Positions 33,957 to 42,188 of a stretch of 64,000 nt of DNA are shown piece after piece. The notes beneath the pieces are model-generated. The model ran no database searches and was not told where the DNA came from. It saw only the letters and a list, made by a program, of their open reading frames with translations. The translations under genes were made by a program, and so were the position numbers. The DNA comes from CAIWHR01 sp963717695. Its GTDB lineage: Bacteria > Pseudomonadota > Gammaproteobacteria > Burkholderiales > Casimicrobiaceae. The DNA is taken from assembly GCA_963717695.1 (NCBI GenBank), contig CAVQWR010000003.1:992001-1056000 (forward strand). The letters run 5' to 3'. How positions within the stretch are numbered: the stretch's first letter is position 1; every line of letters starts with the position of its first letter.

Positions 33957-35465
33957 ATGGCGCTGCGGGCGCCGCGGGACGATGAAGCACGCTCCCTGCG
34001 GGTAACCGCATTCTGCGAGGATGGTGTCGAAATGTGCTGCGCCTTCGTATCGGATACCGTGGATTCGGCGGCCCTTTGCCCGCGCGGGCCGCGGGAGCGC
34101 ATCGCGGCGATCGCCGACCCGGGCAGCGTGACGGCCGTCAGTGCCGCACTTGCGGCGCCGCGACCGTCGCCGCATCTCGCGCGGTGGGGCATCGCGCCGC
34201 AGGATGACGACGGCGTTGTCGTGGCCCGTGCGTCGATCGGCGGCGCGGCGGTTCTCGTCGCCGCGCAGGACGAGCGATTTCTTGGCGGCAGCACGGGCGC
34301 CAACCACGCCGCGGCGCTGCAGAGCCTTTTCCGCGTTGCGCTCGTCGAGCGCCCGGCCGCGGTGCTATTGCTGTGCGCGTCCGGCGGTGTGCGTCTCCAC
34401 GAAGCGAATCCCGCCGAGCTCGCGCTGGCGCGCGCCCTCGCGGCGCTGCTCGATCTGCGCGCGGCGGGCGTGCGCGTGCTCGCACTGTGCGTGGGCGACG
34501 TGTTCGGCGGCGCAGCGGTGCTTGCCTGTGCCGCCGATCGCATCGCGCTCGTCCCCGCCGCCCGGCTTGGCTTGTCGGGTCCGAAGGTGATCGAGGAGAT
34601 TCACGGCAAGGCGGAGCTCGACGCCAGTGATCGCGACGCCGTCGACGCGCTCTTCGGCGCGCCGGCACGGGCGGCCGCAGGCCAGGTCGAGCTGATCGCC
34701 GACGACGCCAACGCGGCGCGCGCCTGGATTGCGCTCGGGGGCGCGAACACCGCGCCCTTCGTCACCCGGATACGCGCCGCCCACGAAAATCTTGCGGCGC
34801 GCCTCGCCGCGACCAACGTCTTCCAAGCGCCCGGCCTCAATCGCATGTCGATTGCGCCGCCCGTGGTACCGATTCCGCGGCAACTGTCGTCGTTCTACGC
34901 GGCGCTCGAGCCGGTCGATCGCAACGGGTGGCTGTGGCAGATGCCCGGCGAGCCGATGTGGTTCACGCGCGCCTCGGGCCTCGGGACGCTGGGCCCGCGC
35001 GAAGCGCATGCCTTCGACACCGCGCTTCTCGCGCATCTTGCCGATCGCGGCGACCGGGATCGCGCGCGACTGTTCGTCGTCAGCGACTCGGCGGGTCACG
35101 AATCGACACGCAGCGCCGAAGCGGTCTGCGTCGCGCAATATCTCGCCCAGCACGCGGCGGTGCTCGCGCTGCTGCGCGCGCAGGGCGTGCGCGTGTTCGG
35201 GCTTCTCACGGGAAACGGCCGTGGCGCTGCGTTCTTCGCCAATGGACTGCAGGGCACGAAGGTGTTCGCACTGCCGTCGGCACGCGTGACCGCGATGGAG
35301 CCGTCGGCGATCGCCCGCGTGACGGGATTGGACGCGGTCAGGCTGCGCGAGCTGACGGACGACGACCCGCTCGTCGGAACGCCGGCGCGCCATTTCGCGG
35401 CCTGGGGCGGCATCGAAGCGATGCTGCCCGACCTCGCCGCCGCCCGGCTCGCCGCGCTCGGCTAG
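33957..35465 (+). CDS. Fused malonate decarboxylase beta-gamma (MdcD-MdcE) carboxyltransferase-like protein
   Basis: About 502 residues joining two crotonase-fold halves. The N-terminal half (about residues 35-270) matches MdcD: ERIAAIADPGSV, SPHLARWGIAPQDDDGVVVA, RFLGGSTGANHAAALQSLF, LLLCASGGVRLHEANPAE and RLGLSGPKVIEEIHG. The C-terminal half resembles MdcE: LFVVSDSAGHESTRSAEA, FGLLTGNGRGAAFFANGLQG and VTAMEPSAIARVTG. In classical malonate decarboxylase these subunits decarboxylate malonyl-ACP bound to MdcC; no mdcA, mdcC, mdcB or mdcG is present in the window. The start may be ATG 33957 or the in-frame ATG 34032. It is divergent from tctCBA. Confidence 0.78.
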   Translation: MALRAPRDDEARSLRVTAFCEDGVEMCCAFVSDTVDSAALCPRGPRERIAAIADPGSVTAVSAALAAPRPSPHLARWGIAPQDDDGVVVARASIGGAAVLVAAQDERFLGGSTGANHAAALQSLFRVALVERPAAVLLLCASGGVRLHEANPAELALARALAALLDLRAAGVRVLALCVGDVFGGAAVLACAADRIALVPAARLGLSGPKVIEEIHGKAELDASDRDAVDALFGAPARAAAGQVELIADDANAARAWIALGGANTAPFVTRIRAAHENLAARLAATNVFQAPGLNRMSIAPPVVPIPRQLSSFYAALEPVDRNGWLWQMPGEPMWFTRASGLGTLGPREAHAFDTALLAHLADRGDRDRARLFVVSDSAGHESTRSAEAVCVAQYLAQHAAVLALLRAQGVRVFGLLTGNGRGAAFFANGLQGTKVFALPSARVTAMEPSAIARVTGLDAVRLRELTDDDPLVGTPARHFAAWGGIEAMLPDLAAARLAALG

Positions 35466-35481
35466 AGGAAGGTCGAGGTGC

Positions 35482-36636
35482 TCATTGCGCGGCGGCGCGC
35501 CAGAGCCGCGCGATGGCCTCGGCCCGATCGGCGAGCAGCGCCGAGGCATGCTTCATCGCATCCTCGAGCGTGGCCGGACCCGCCGTGAGTGCGAAGCATC
35601 CGGCGAAGTGATCGCCCAGCGCGGCCAGTGCGCGGCCGTCGAGCGCGCCCGATAGCAGCGTGACGGGAACCGCCGCGCGCCGCGCCCGCTCCGCCACCAC
35701 GAAAGGCGCCTTGCGCAGCAGCGTCTGGGCGTCGGTGCGGCCTTCGCCGGTGATCGCCCAGTCCGCGCCGGCGAGCGCCTGGTCGAGCCCGATCAGGTCG
35801 GCGATCACGACAGCGCCGGAGCGCGCCGCACCGCCCAGCATCTGCAGCGCAAATCCCAGTCCGCCGGCGGCGCCCGCGCCGGGCATTTCCGCGGCCTCGC
35901 GGCCGAGCGCTCGCTCGACTTCGGTCGCATAGCGCGACAGGGTCGCATCGAGTCTGGCAATCGCATCGGCGGCGAGGCCCTTCTGGGGTCCGAACACCGC
36001 CGTCGCGCCCTGCGCGCCGCACAGCGGATTGTCGACGTCGGACATGATCGTGATGTGCGCGTCCGCGAGCGCCGGCAGCAAGCCCGCGGCGTCCACCCGC
36101 GCGAGTGTGGCCAGACCCGCGGGCGTGGGCGCGATTTCCCTTCCGCTTGCGTCGACAAGGCGCAGACCGAGGGCTGCGAGCATTCCCGCGCCGCCGTCGT
36201 TCGTGCTGCTGCCTCCGAGGCCGATCAGAAATCTGCGCACGCCGTCATCGAGGAGCGCGCGAATGAGTTCGCCCACACCTCGGGTCGAGCGCTGCTCCAC
36301 CGGCACGGCCGTGCCGGCAGGATCGACGAGTCCGACGATTCTTGCGATCTCGATCACCGCCGTGCGTCCTTCGGGCGCGGCGACAGTGCCGAACGCCGCG
36401 ACGACCTGCGCATCCGCGGCGCCCGACACCGCGCGCTCGCCGCGCTCGCCGCCGCGCGAAAGTATCGCGTCGAGCGTGCCGTCGCCGCCGTCCGCCATCG
36501 GGCAGACGCGAATGTCCGTCCCCGGCCAGACACGCCGCAGCCCGCGTTCCATGGCGGCGGCCACCTCGGGCGCGGTGAGGGAGCCCTTGAACTTGTCGGG
36601 CGCGACGACGACGACGGGTGTTCGTGACGCGGGCAT
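35482..36636 (-). CDS. Glycerate 2-kinase (GarK/GlxK family)
   Basis: Intact 384-residue glycerate kinase producing 2-phosphoglycerate. The family start VVVAPDKFKGSLTAPEVAAA is followed by CPMADGGDGTLDAIL. The nucleotide/substrate loops are FLIGLGGSSTNDGGAGML and TIMSDVDNPLCGAQGATAVF, with GEGRTDAQTLLRKAPFVVAE near the end. The enzyme closes the glycerate pathway (glyoxylate to tartronate semialdehyde to glycerate to 2-PG), the usual assimilation route for oxalate-derived glyoxylate. Gcl, Hyi and GlxR are not in the window. Confidence 0.93.
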   Translation of the reverse strand: MPASRTPVVVVAPDKFKGSLTAPEVAAAMERGLRRVWPGTDIRVCPMADGGDGTLDAILSRGGERGERAVSGAADAQVVAAFGTVAAPEGRTAVIEIARIVGLVDPAGTAVPVEQRSTRGVGELIRALLDDGVRRFLIGLGGSSTNDGGAGMLAALGLRLVDASGREIAPTPAGLATLARVDAAGLLPALADAHITIMSDVDNPLCGAQGATAVFGPQKGLAADAIARLDATLSRYATEVERALGREAAEMPGAGAAGGLGFALQMLGGAARSGAVVIADLIGLDQALAGADWAITGEGRTDAQTLLRKAPFVVAERARRAAVPVTLLSGALDGRALAALGDHFAGCFALTAGPATLEDAMKHASALLADRAEAIARLWRAAAQ

Positions 36637-36860
36637 GGCGATCGGTATGCAGGATCGGGCGAATGTGCGGACGTCGCGTCGCGCATCGTATCAGGCCGCC
36701 GACGGTGCCGCGGCGTGGCCGACCCTGCCGGGCGGCGGGCATTTGTCGTGTCGAATTGACCCGCGTCAAGGTCGCGCTGGCGCCCGCCTCGCACGATGCC
36801 CCGACGGGCCGCGAAGCCCAACAGCCTTTACAACCAAGAACCCAAATCAGGGAGGCTGCG

Positions 36861-37445
36861 ATGAAGGCATCGACCGTTTTGCTGGCGGTGGGGGCTGTGC
36901 TGCTGTCGTCCGGGTGCGCGACCATCACCAAGGGCACGCAGCAGACCATCACGATCTCGACCGATCCGGCAGGCGCCGTGTGCAATCTGACCCGCGACGC
37001 CAAGCCGCTGGCGGTCGTCAATCCGACCCCGGGATCGATTCCGATCGAGAAGGCGATGGGCTCGATCTCGATCCTGTGCAAGAAGCCCGGCTATCTCGAC
37101 GCCGCGGGAGCGCTCGCGTCGGAATTCCAGGCGTGGACGTTCGGCAACATCATCCTCGGCGGACTGATCGGCGTTGCGGTCGATGCCGCCAGCGGCGCGA
37201 TGCACGAGTATCCCGCGATGGTGACGATCACGCTCGAGCCGGAGATCTTCGCGACCGCTCTTGAGCGCGATGCCTTCTTCGACAAGATGAAGGTCAACCT
37301 CCAGCGCGAGGTTGCCGAGGTGCGGGAACGCACGGAAAAGCTCTGCCGCCAGAACTGCGAGAGCCAGTTCACGGCGATCAACGAAGGCGAGAAGGCGAAG
37401 CTCGCGGAGATCGAGCAGAAGCGGGCGCTCGCGATGGTGAAGTAG
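36861..37445 (+). CDS. Small outer-membrane-type lipoprotein of unknown function
   Basis: A 194-residue protein with a lipoprotein signal (VLLAVGAVLLSSGCATITKG; lipobox LSSGC). The mature part has a PEGA-like beta segment (TITISTDPAGAVCNLTRDAK) and a short hydrophobic glycine-rich stretch (FGNIILGGLIGVAVDAASGA), then a charged C-terminal helix. Proteins of this layout are common in proteobacteria and have no assigned role. The strong ribosome site GGGAGG is 8 bases before the ATG. It is convergent with tsaC across the 118-bp repeat array. Confidence 0.85.
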   Translation: MKASTVLLAVGAVLLSSGCATITKGTQQTITISTDPAGAVCNLTRDAKPLAVVNPTPGSIPIEKAMGSISILCKKPGYLDAAGALASEFQAWTFGNIILGGLIGVAVDAASGAMHEYPAMVTITLEPEIFATALERDAFFDKMKVNLQREVAEVRERTEKLCRQNCESQFTAINEGEKAKLAEIEQKRALAMVK

Positions 37446-37462
37446 CGCTGCGGGCGCGAGCG

Positions 37463-37880
37463 GCGATTCGCGCGTGTTCGCATCCCCATCGCGATGTGCG
37501 ATGGGGCCCCTGCTCACCGCTCACGCCACGGCCTCCATCGCGGTCCGGGTGTGCATGGGTTGAGCGGTCGGCCTCCAGCGGCGATTCGCGCGTGTTCGCA
37601 TCCCCATCGCGATGTGCGATGGGGCCCCTGCTCACCGCTCACGCCTCGGCCTCCATTGCGGTCCGGGTGTGCATGGGTTGAGCGGTCGGCCTCCAGCGGC
37701 GATTCGCGCGTGTTCGCATCCCCATCGCGATGTGCGATGGGGCCCCTGCTCACCGCTCACGCTTCGGCCTCCATTGCGGTCCGGGTGTGCATGGGTTGAG
37801 CGGTCGGCCTCCAGCGGCGATTCGCGCGTGTTCGCATCCCCATCGCGATGTGCGATGGGGCCCCTGCTCACCGCTCACGC
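37463..37880. repeat. 118-bp tandem repeat, 3.5 copies
   Basis: Copies begin with GCGATTCGCGCGTGTTCGCA at 37463, 37581, 37699 and 37817; the last is cut after 64 bases at 37880, three bases before the tsaC stop. Copies are almost identical, differing at a few positions (for example GCCACGGCC, GCCTCGGCC and GCTTCGGCC). Each has a perfect 9-bp hairpin, CCCCATCGC-GATGT-GCGATGGGG, near its middle. The unit is not a multiple of three, so the short open frames across it change frame each copy and are not protein repeats. It lies between convergent genes. Confidence 0.95.
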
Positions 37881-37882
37881 CG

Positions 37883-38879
37883 CTAATCGCGGTCGTCATC
37901 CTCGCCGCGCGTCGCGCGGCCGAGGCGGTCGCGCACGGCGAGCCACGGAGCGTCCGCCGGCGGCGTCTCGATGAGGATCACATCGGCGTTCGCAGCGTCG
38001 AGCGTGCGCAGGTTCGCGTAGAGGTCGTGCGCGTAGCCTGCGGCGTCCGCGGGCGCGGCGATCCATGCGCCGGCGAAATCGTCGGGACGGCGCGCGGTGC
38101 GCGCAAGGATCGCGACGGCCTCGTCACGGTCGACGAGCTGATCGATCTCGGCGTGCAATGCATCGGCCGGCACAAGTTTCGCCACGGTTTTCGGCGCGTA
38201 ATGCGACGCAAGGGTGCCGGAGGCGCGCGGCGCCGTGCGGTCAGGCGCGGCGAGCGCGTGCCCCAGAACCTGCGCGAGTTCGTGCACGCCGATCGCGCCG
38301 GGGCGGAGCAGCGTCGGCACGTCCCCCGTGAGCGCGACGATCGTCGATTCGATGCCGACCTCGCAGGCGCCGCCGTCGAGAATCAGCGCCACCGAAGCGC
38401 CCAGGTCGTCCCGCCACGTGCGCCGCCTGGGTCGGCGAGATGCGCCCGAAGCGATTGGCCGATGGCGCCGCGATACCGCCGCCGAACGCGTGCAGCAGCG
38501 CGCGCGCCACGGGATGCGAGGGCACCCGCAGACCCACGCTGTCCTGTCCGCCCGTCACCACGTCGTGCACGCCCGCCGCGCGCGGCAGTATCAGCGTCAG
38601 CGGGCCGGGCCAGAAAGCCGCGGCGAGGCGCCTTGCCGCGTCGGGCATGGCGCTCGCCCAGCGGTCGACGTGCGACACGTCCGGCAGGTGGACAATCACC
38701 GGATGATCGGCGGGGCGTCCCTTGGCGGCGAAGATCCGGCGCACTGCCTGCGCGTTGCCGGCGTCCGCGCCGAGCCCATAGACGGTTTCGGTCGGGAAGG
38801 CGACGAGCTCGCCTTCGCGCAGCAGCGCGGCGGCGCGCGCAATCGCCGCTTCGGTCGCCGCTTCGCAGACGGGCGTCAT
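37883..38879 (-). CDS. tsaC: Threonylcarbamoyl-AMP synthase (Sua5/TsaC), one frame break
   Basis: About 331-residue Sua5-type enzyme making threonylcarbamoyl-adenylate for t6A37 tRNA modification. The YrdC domain contains LLREGELVAFPTETVYGLGA, the KGRPADHPVIVHL motif and FWPGPLTLILPRA, then SVGLRVPSHPVARALL and GIAAPSANRFGRISPTQAAH. A C-terminal Sua5 domain follows (GTLASHYAPKTVAKLVPADA). One extra G near 38412 separates HVA from DDLGASVALILDGG. ATG 38879 gives a normal start. Divergent from metK. Confidence 0.92.
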
Positions 38880-38976
38880 GCAGCGCGCGATTCGGCCGCC
38901 GGCGCCGATGCGGCGTTCAATCGGCACACGAAGGCTTCAGTGTTCGGCACCGTTCGGGGCGCGCCGGCGCTTCTGC

Positions 38977-38982
38977 TAAAAT
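38977..38982 (+). promoter_or_regulatory. Probable -10 for metK
   Basis: TAAAAT (5/6) in a short AT-rich patch 80 bases before the metK ATG. The -35 match (TTCGGG, 38953-38958) is weak. No recognisable SAM riboswitch is visible in the leader. Confidence 0.45.
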
Positions 38983-39062
38983 TGCAGCTTTTGCGCGCCA
39001 TGCGCGTGCGGCCGGGGCGACCGGCTCGCGCCGGCGCGCAGCCACGGCAACGGAGAGCGGCA

Positions 39063-40229
39063 ATGAGTGATTTTCTGTTCACGTCGGAATCGGTGTCGGA
39101 AGGTCATCCGGACAAGGTCGCGGACCAGATCTCCGACGCGGTGCTGGATGCGATTCTAGAGCAAGATCCCACCGGTCGCGTGGCTGCGGAGACGCTCGTG
39201 TCGACCGGCCTCGTCGTGATGAGCGGAGAGATCACCACCGCCGTCAAGCACGATTTCGGCCGCATTGCGCGCGACACGATCCGCCGGATCGGCTACAACG
39301 ATCCCGAGCTTCGCTTCGATGCCGACGGCTGCGCCGTGATGGTCTGCTATGGCCGCCAGTCGCCCGACATCGCGCGCGGCGTCGATCATGCGTCCGACGA
39401 GTACCTCAACCAGGGCGCGGGCGACCAGGGCCTGATGTTCGGCTACGCCTGCGACGAGACGCCCTCGCTGATGCCGTTCCCGATCTATTACGCCCACCGG
39501 CTGGTGCAGCGGCAGAGCGAAGTGCGCAAGGACGGGCGGCTGCCCTGGCTCCGTCCCGACGCGAAGTCGCAGGTCACGGTGCGCTATGTCGACGGCAAGC
39601 CGGTCGCGATCGACACTGTCGTGCTTTCGACGCAGCATCATCCGAGCATGAACGACAAGCAGAAGGCGCTCCACGAAGCGGTGATCGAGGAGATCATCAA
39701 GCCGGTGCTGCCGGCCGACATGCTTGCCGGCGTCAAGTACCTCGTCAACCCGACCGGCCGCTTCGAAATCGGCGGACCGCACGGCGACGCCGGGCTCACC
39801 GGCCGCAAGATCATCGTCGACACCTATGGCGGCGCCGCACCGCACGGCGGCGGCGCGTTCTCTGGCAAGGATCCGTCGAAGGTCGACCGCTCCGCCGCGT
39901 ACGCCGCGCGCTACGTCGCGAAGAACATCGTTGCCGCGGGCATCGCGACGCAGTGCCAGGTGCAGCTCTCCTACGCGATCGGCGTCGCGCATCCGATCAA
40001 CGTCACCGTCTACACCGAGGGCACGGGCAGGATCGCCGACGAGAAGATCGCCGAGATCGTCAAGGCCGGTTTCGACCTGCGTCCCAAGGGCATCATCCAG
40101 ATGCTGGATCTCCTGCGGCCGATCTACTGCAAGACCGCGGCGTACGGGCATTTCGGCCGCGAAGAGCCCGAATTCACCTGGGAAGCGATCGACCGGGTGG
40201 ACGCGCTGCGCGCGGCCGCGGGCCTCTGA
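39063..40229 (+). CDS. metK: S-adenosylmethionine synthase
   Basis: Intact 388-residue MetK forming SAM from methionine and ATP. Signature motifs: FTSESVSEGHPDKVADQISD at the start (His of the active site), GAGDQGLMFGYACDE in the middle, and the phosphate loop GGGAFSGKDPSKVDRSAAYA. The end reads KTAAYGHFGREEPEFTWE. It is separated from ahcY and metF by 17 kb of mostly unrelated genes. Confidence 0.97.
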   Translation: MSDFLFTSESVSEGHPDKVADQISDAVLDAILEQDPTGRVAAETLVSTGLVVMSGEITTAVKHDFGRIARDTIRRIGYNDPELRFDADGCAVMVCYGRQSPDIARGVDHASDEYLNQGAGDQGLMFGYACDETPSLMPFPIYYAHRLVQRQSEVRKDGRLPWLRPDAKSQVTVRYVDGKPVAIDTVVLSTQHHPSMNDKQKALHEAVIEEIIKPVLPADMLAGVKYLVNPTGRFEIGGPHGDAGLTGRKIIVDTYGGAAPHGGGAFSGKDPSKVDRSAAYAARYVAKNIVAAGIATQCQVQLSYAIGVAHPINVTVYTEGTGRIADEKIAEIVKAGFDLRPKGIIQMLDLLRPIYCKTAAYGHFGREEPEFTWEAIDRVDALRAAAGL

Positions 40230-40246
40230 TCGGCGCGCCACCCCGC

Positions 40247-40726
40247 ATGCCCCGCACCGAGATCGCGCCGTTCGCAAGGCGTCTCGCGTCGCGCTGGCGG
40301 CAGGACTGCTGGACCGGCCTCGTCGTGCGCGTGATTGCCGCTGCGGAGCGCGACGACAACGGCACGCGCGTGCGCACGCCCGATCATTTTCTCGGCGCGG
40401 CGTGGTCGCCCGCGACGGCGGCGCCGTCGCGCTGGCCCGAAGTGGTGGTCATCGGCTCGCCTGCGGCCGACAACGCGCTCGCCGAATTGTTCGCCCACCT
40501 CCCGGCGGACGCGCGCGTGTTCCTCGCCGGCATCGACGACGTCGACGCGGCGCTGGCCGCGCGCATCCTGCTCGCCGCCGACCGCAACCTCGAGCGCTAT
40601 CAGCGCGACGCGCTCGACGCCTTCGTCGCGGCGGAGCGCGCCCGCGTCGACGCGGCGATCGTCGCGCACTACACGGACCGCGACCCCGCCTTCGCGCGCT
40701 TCCGCGACGGGCTGCTCGGCCGCTGA
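40247..40726 (+). CDS. Conserved-looking hypothetical protein
   Basis: A 159-residue mostly alpha-helical, acidic/basic mixed protein starting 17 bp after metK, probably cotranscribed. There is no signal peptide or membrane segment. Notable parts are FARRLASRWRQDCWTGLVVR at the N-terminus and DDVDAALAARILLAADRNLE in the middle. I do not recognise a family. It overlaps neither neighbour and the next gene begins 14 bp later, suggesting a metK-orfX-oxidoreductase unit. Confidence 0.65.
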   Translation: MPRTEIAPFARRLASRWRQDCWTGLVVRVIAAAERDDNGTRVRTPDHFLGAAWSPATAAPSRWPEVVVIGSPAADNALAELFAHLPADARVFLAGIDDVDAALAARILLAADRNLERYQRDALDAFVAAERARVDAAIVAHYTDRDPAFARFRDGLLGR

Positions 40727-40740
40727 GACGGGGCAAGGCC

Positions 40741-41857
40741 GTGCACCTCTTCGACCCCATCGCGCTGCGCGCGCTCACGCTGCCGAACCGCATCGTCGTC
40801 TCGCCGATGTGCCAGTACTCGGCCGACGAAGGCTGCGCGACGGACTGGCACCTCATTCACTGGGGACAGATGCTGCTTTCGGGGGCGGGCATGATGACGA
40901 TCGAGGCCACTGCGGTGACGGCCGATGGACGCATCACGCCAGGATGCCTCGGCTTGTACGACGACGCCACGGAACGCGCATTGCGCGACCGCCTTTCGCG
41001 CGCGCGCCGGCAGGCACCGCCGATGGCAGTCGCCCTGCAGCTCGCGCACGCCGGCCGGAAGGGCTCGTCGCAGCGCCCGTGGGAAGGCGGCGCGCTGATC
41101 CCGCCTGCCGCGGGCGGATGGACGCCCGTCGCGCCGTCGGCGATTCCGCATGCCGCAGGCGAAGCGCCTCCCGCCGCGCTCGATGCCGCGGGTCTCGTGC
41201 GGGTGAAGGAGGCATTCGTCACCGCCGCGCGGCGCGCGGAAGCGATCGGCATCGACGCGCTCGAGCTGCACCTCGCGCACGGCTATCTGCTGCACGAGTT
41301 CCTCTCGCCGCTCGCGAACCGGCGCGATGATGCGTACGGCGGCGACCGTGGCGGTCGCATGCGCTTTCCGCTGGAAGTCTTCGACGCGGTGCGCGCGGCG
41401 TGGCCGCGCGAGCGCCCGCTCGGCGCGCGCATTTCCGCCACCGACTGGATGGACGGCGGCTGGACGCTCGAGGATTCGATTGCGCTCGCGCTGGAATTGA
41501 AGGCGCGCGGGTGCGACTGGATCGACGTCTCGAGCGCCGGCATTTCGCCGCTGCAGAAGATCTCCGCGACAGGCCCCGGGGTGCACGTGCCGTTCGCACG
41601 CGCGATTCGAAGCGCCACCGGCATCACCACGATGGCGGTCGGACTCATCACCGAGCCGAAGACACGCCGAAGCGATCGTCGCCGGCGGCGATGCGGACAT
41701 GGTCGCGATGGCGCGGGCGTTTCTGCGCGACCCGCGCTGGCCATGGCGCGCGGCGGCCGAGCTCGGCGCGACGGTGCGCGGCACGCCGCAGTACTGGCGC
41801 GCGCTTTCGAAGGAAAACGCCGGAATCTTCGGCGAATTGCGCGCCGGCCAGCGCTGA
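40741..41857 (+). CDS. Old Yellow Enzyme-family NADH:flavin oxidoreductase (YqjM-like), one frame break
   Basis: About 370-residue FMN-dependent ene-reductase. LPNRIVVSPMCQYSADEG contains the cysteine that tunes the flavin in the YqjM subclass. Substrate-binding His pair is in ALELHLAHGYLLHEFLSPLA, followed by NRRDDAYGGDRGGRMRFPLE. The frame breaks near 41664 by an extra base before HAEAIVAGGDADMVAMARAF. GTG 40741 (VHLFDPIALRALTLPNR) is the natural start. Natural substrate is unknown; such enzymes reduce alpha,beta-unsaturated carbonyls. Confidence 0.92.
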
Positions 41858-41870
41858 TCCGCGCAACTGC

Positions 41871-41899
41871 TTCAATCAGAAGCGGATTTCGCGTATACT
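41871..41899 (+). promoter_or_regulatory. Sigma-70-type promoter for the 42-residue protein
   Basis: TTCAAT (41871-41876), a 17-bp spacer and TATACT (41894-41899, 5/6) lie in a locally AT-rich patch 58 bases before the small gene. It is one of the clearest promoters in the window. Confidence 0.65.
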
Positions 41900-41956
41900 T
41901 ATCAGTTCTTCGCGCTTCGCGCGCGCCACCGATCAACAGAACGAAGGGAGGCTTCC

Positions 41957-42085
41957 ATGGCCGAACGTTCCCGCACCCGCCGCAACACCCTCGAGCGCCG
42001 CTGCCTGGGCAAGGCCTACAAGCGTCTCTTTGCAGGCTCGACCAAGGGCATTTTCAAGATGCTCGAGAAAATCAAGAAGGCCTAG
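41957..42085 (+). CDS. 42-residue basic small protein
   Basis: A short gene encoding 42 residues, beginning MAERSRTRRNTLERRCLGKA and ending KGIFKMLEKIKKA. It is strongly basic (about 15 Lys/Arg) with one Cys and is probably an amphipathic helix. Evidence that it is real: a promoter with 17-bp spacing, a near-ideal ribosome site (GAAGGGAGG, 7 bp from ATG), and a rho-independent terminator 50 bp after the stop. I do not recognise a family; an RNA- or membrane-associated role would suit the charge but is speculation. Confidence 0.75.
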   Translation: MAERSRTRRNTLERRCLGKAYKRLFAGSTKGIFKMLEKIKKA

Positions 42086-42135
42086 GGAAACCGAGCGCCT
42101 TCCGCACGGCGCTTTGCGCGCCGACTCCATTGCCG

Positions 42136-42165
42136 AAGGGCCGCCATGCGCGGCCCTTTGCTTTT
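42136..42165 (+). terminator. Rho-independent terminator
   Basis: AAGGGCCGC, a short CATG loop and CGCGGCCCTT form a GC-rich stem followed by TTGCTTTT. It ends the small-protein transcript and precedes the stop of the convergent membrane-protein gene at 42189. Confidence 0.8.
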
Positions 42166-42188
42166 GCACGCCGCAGCGCCGACGCCGG

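Noticed and set aside
37463..37880. CRISPR array
   Set aside because: The copies are contiguous 118-bp units without variable spacers, and no cas genes are nearby.
37496..37974. Short overlapping frames with a repeated peptide (CDGAPAHRS...)
   Set aside because: They are produced by the 118-bp repeat, whose length is not a multiple of three, so frames change each copy.
38883..39062. SAM riboswitch before metK
   Set aside because: None of the known SAM aptamer core sequences is visible in the leader.
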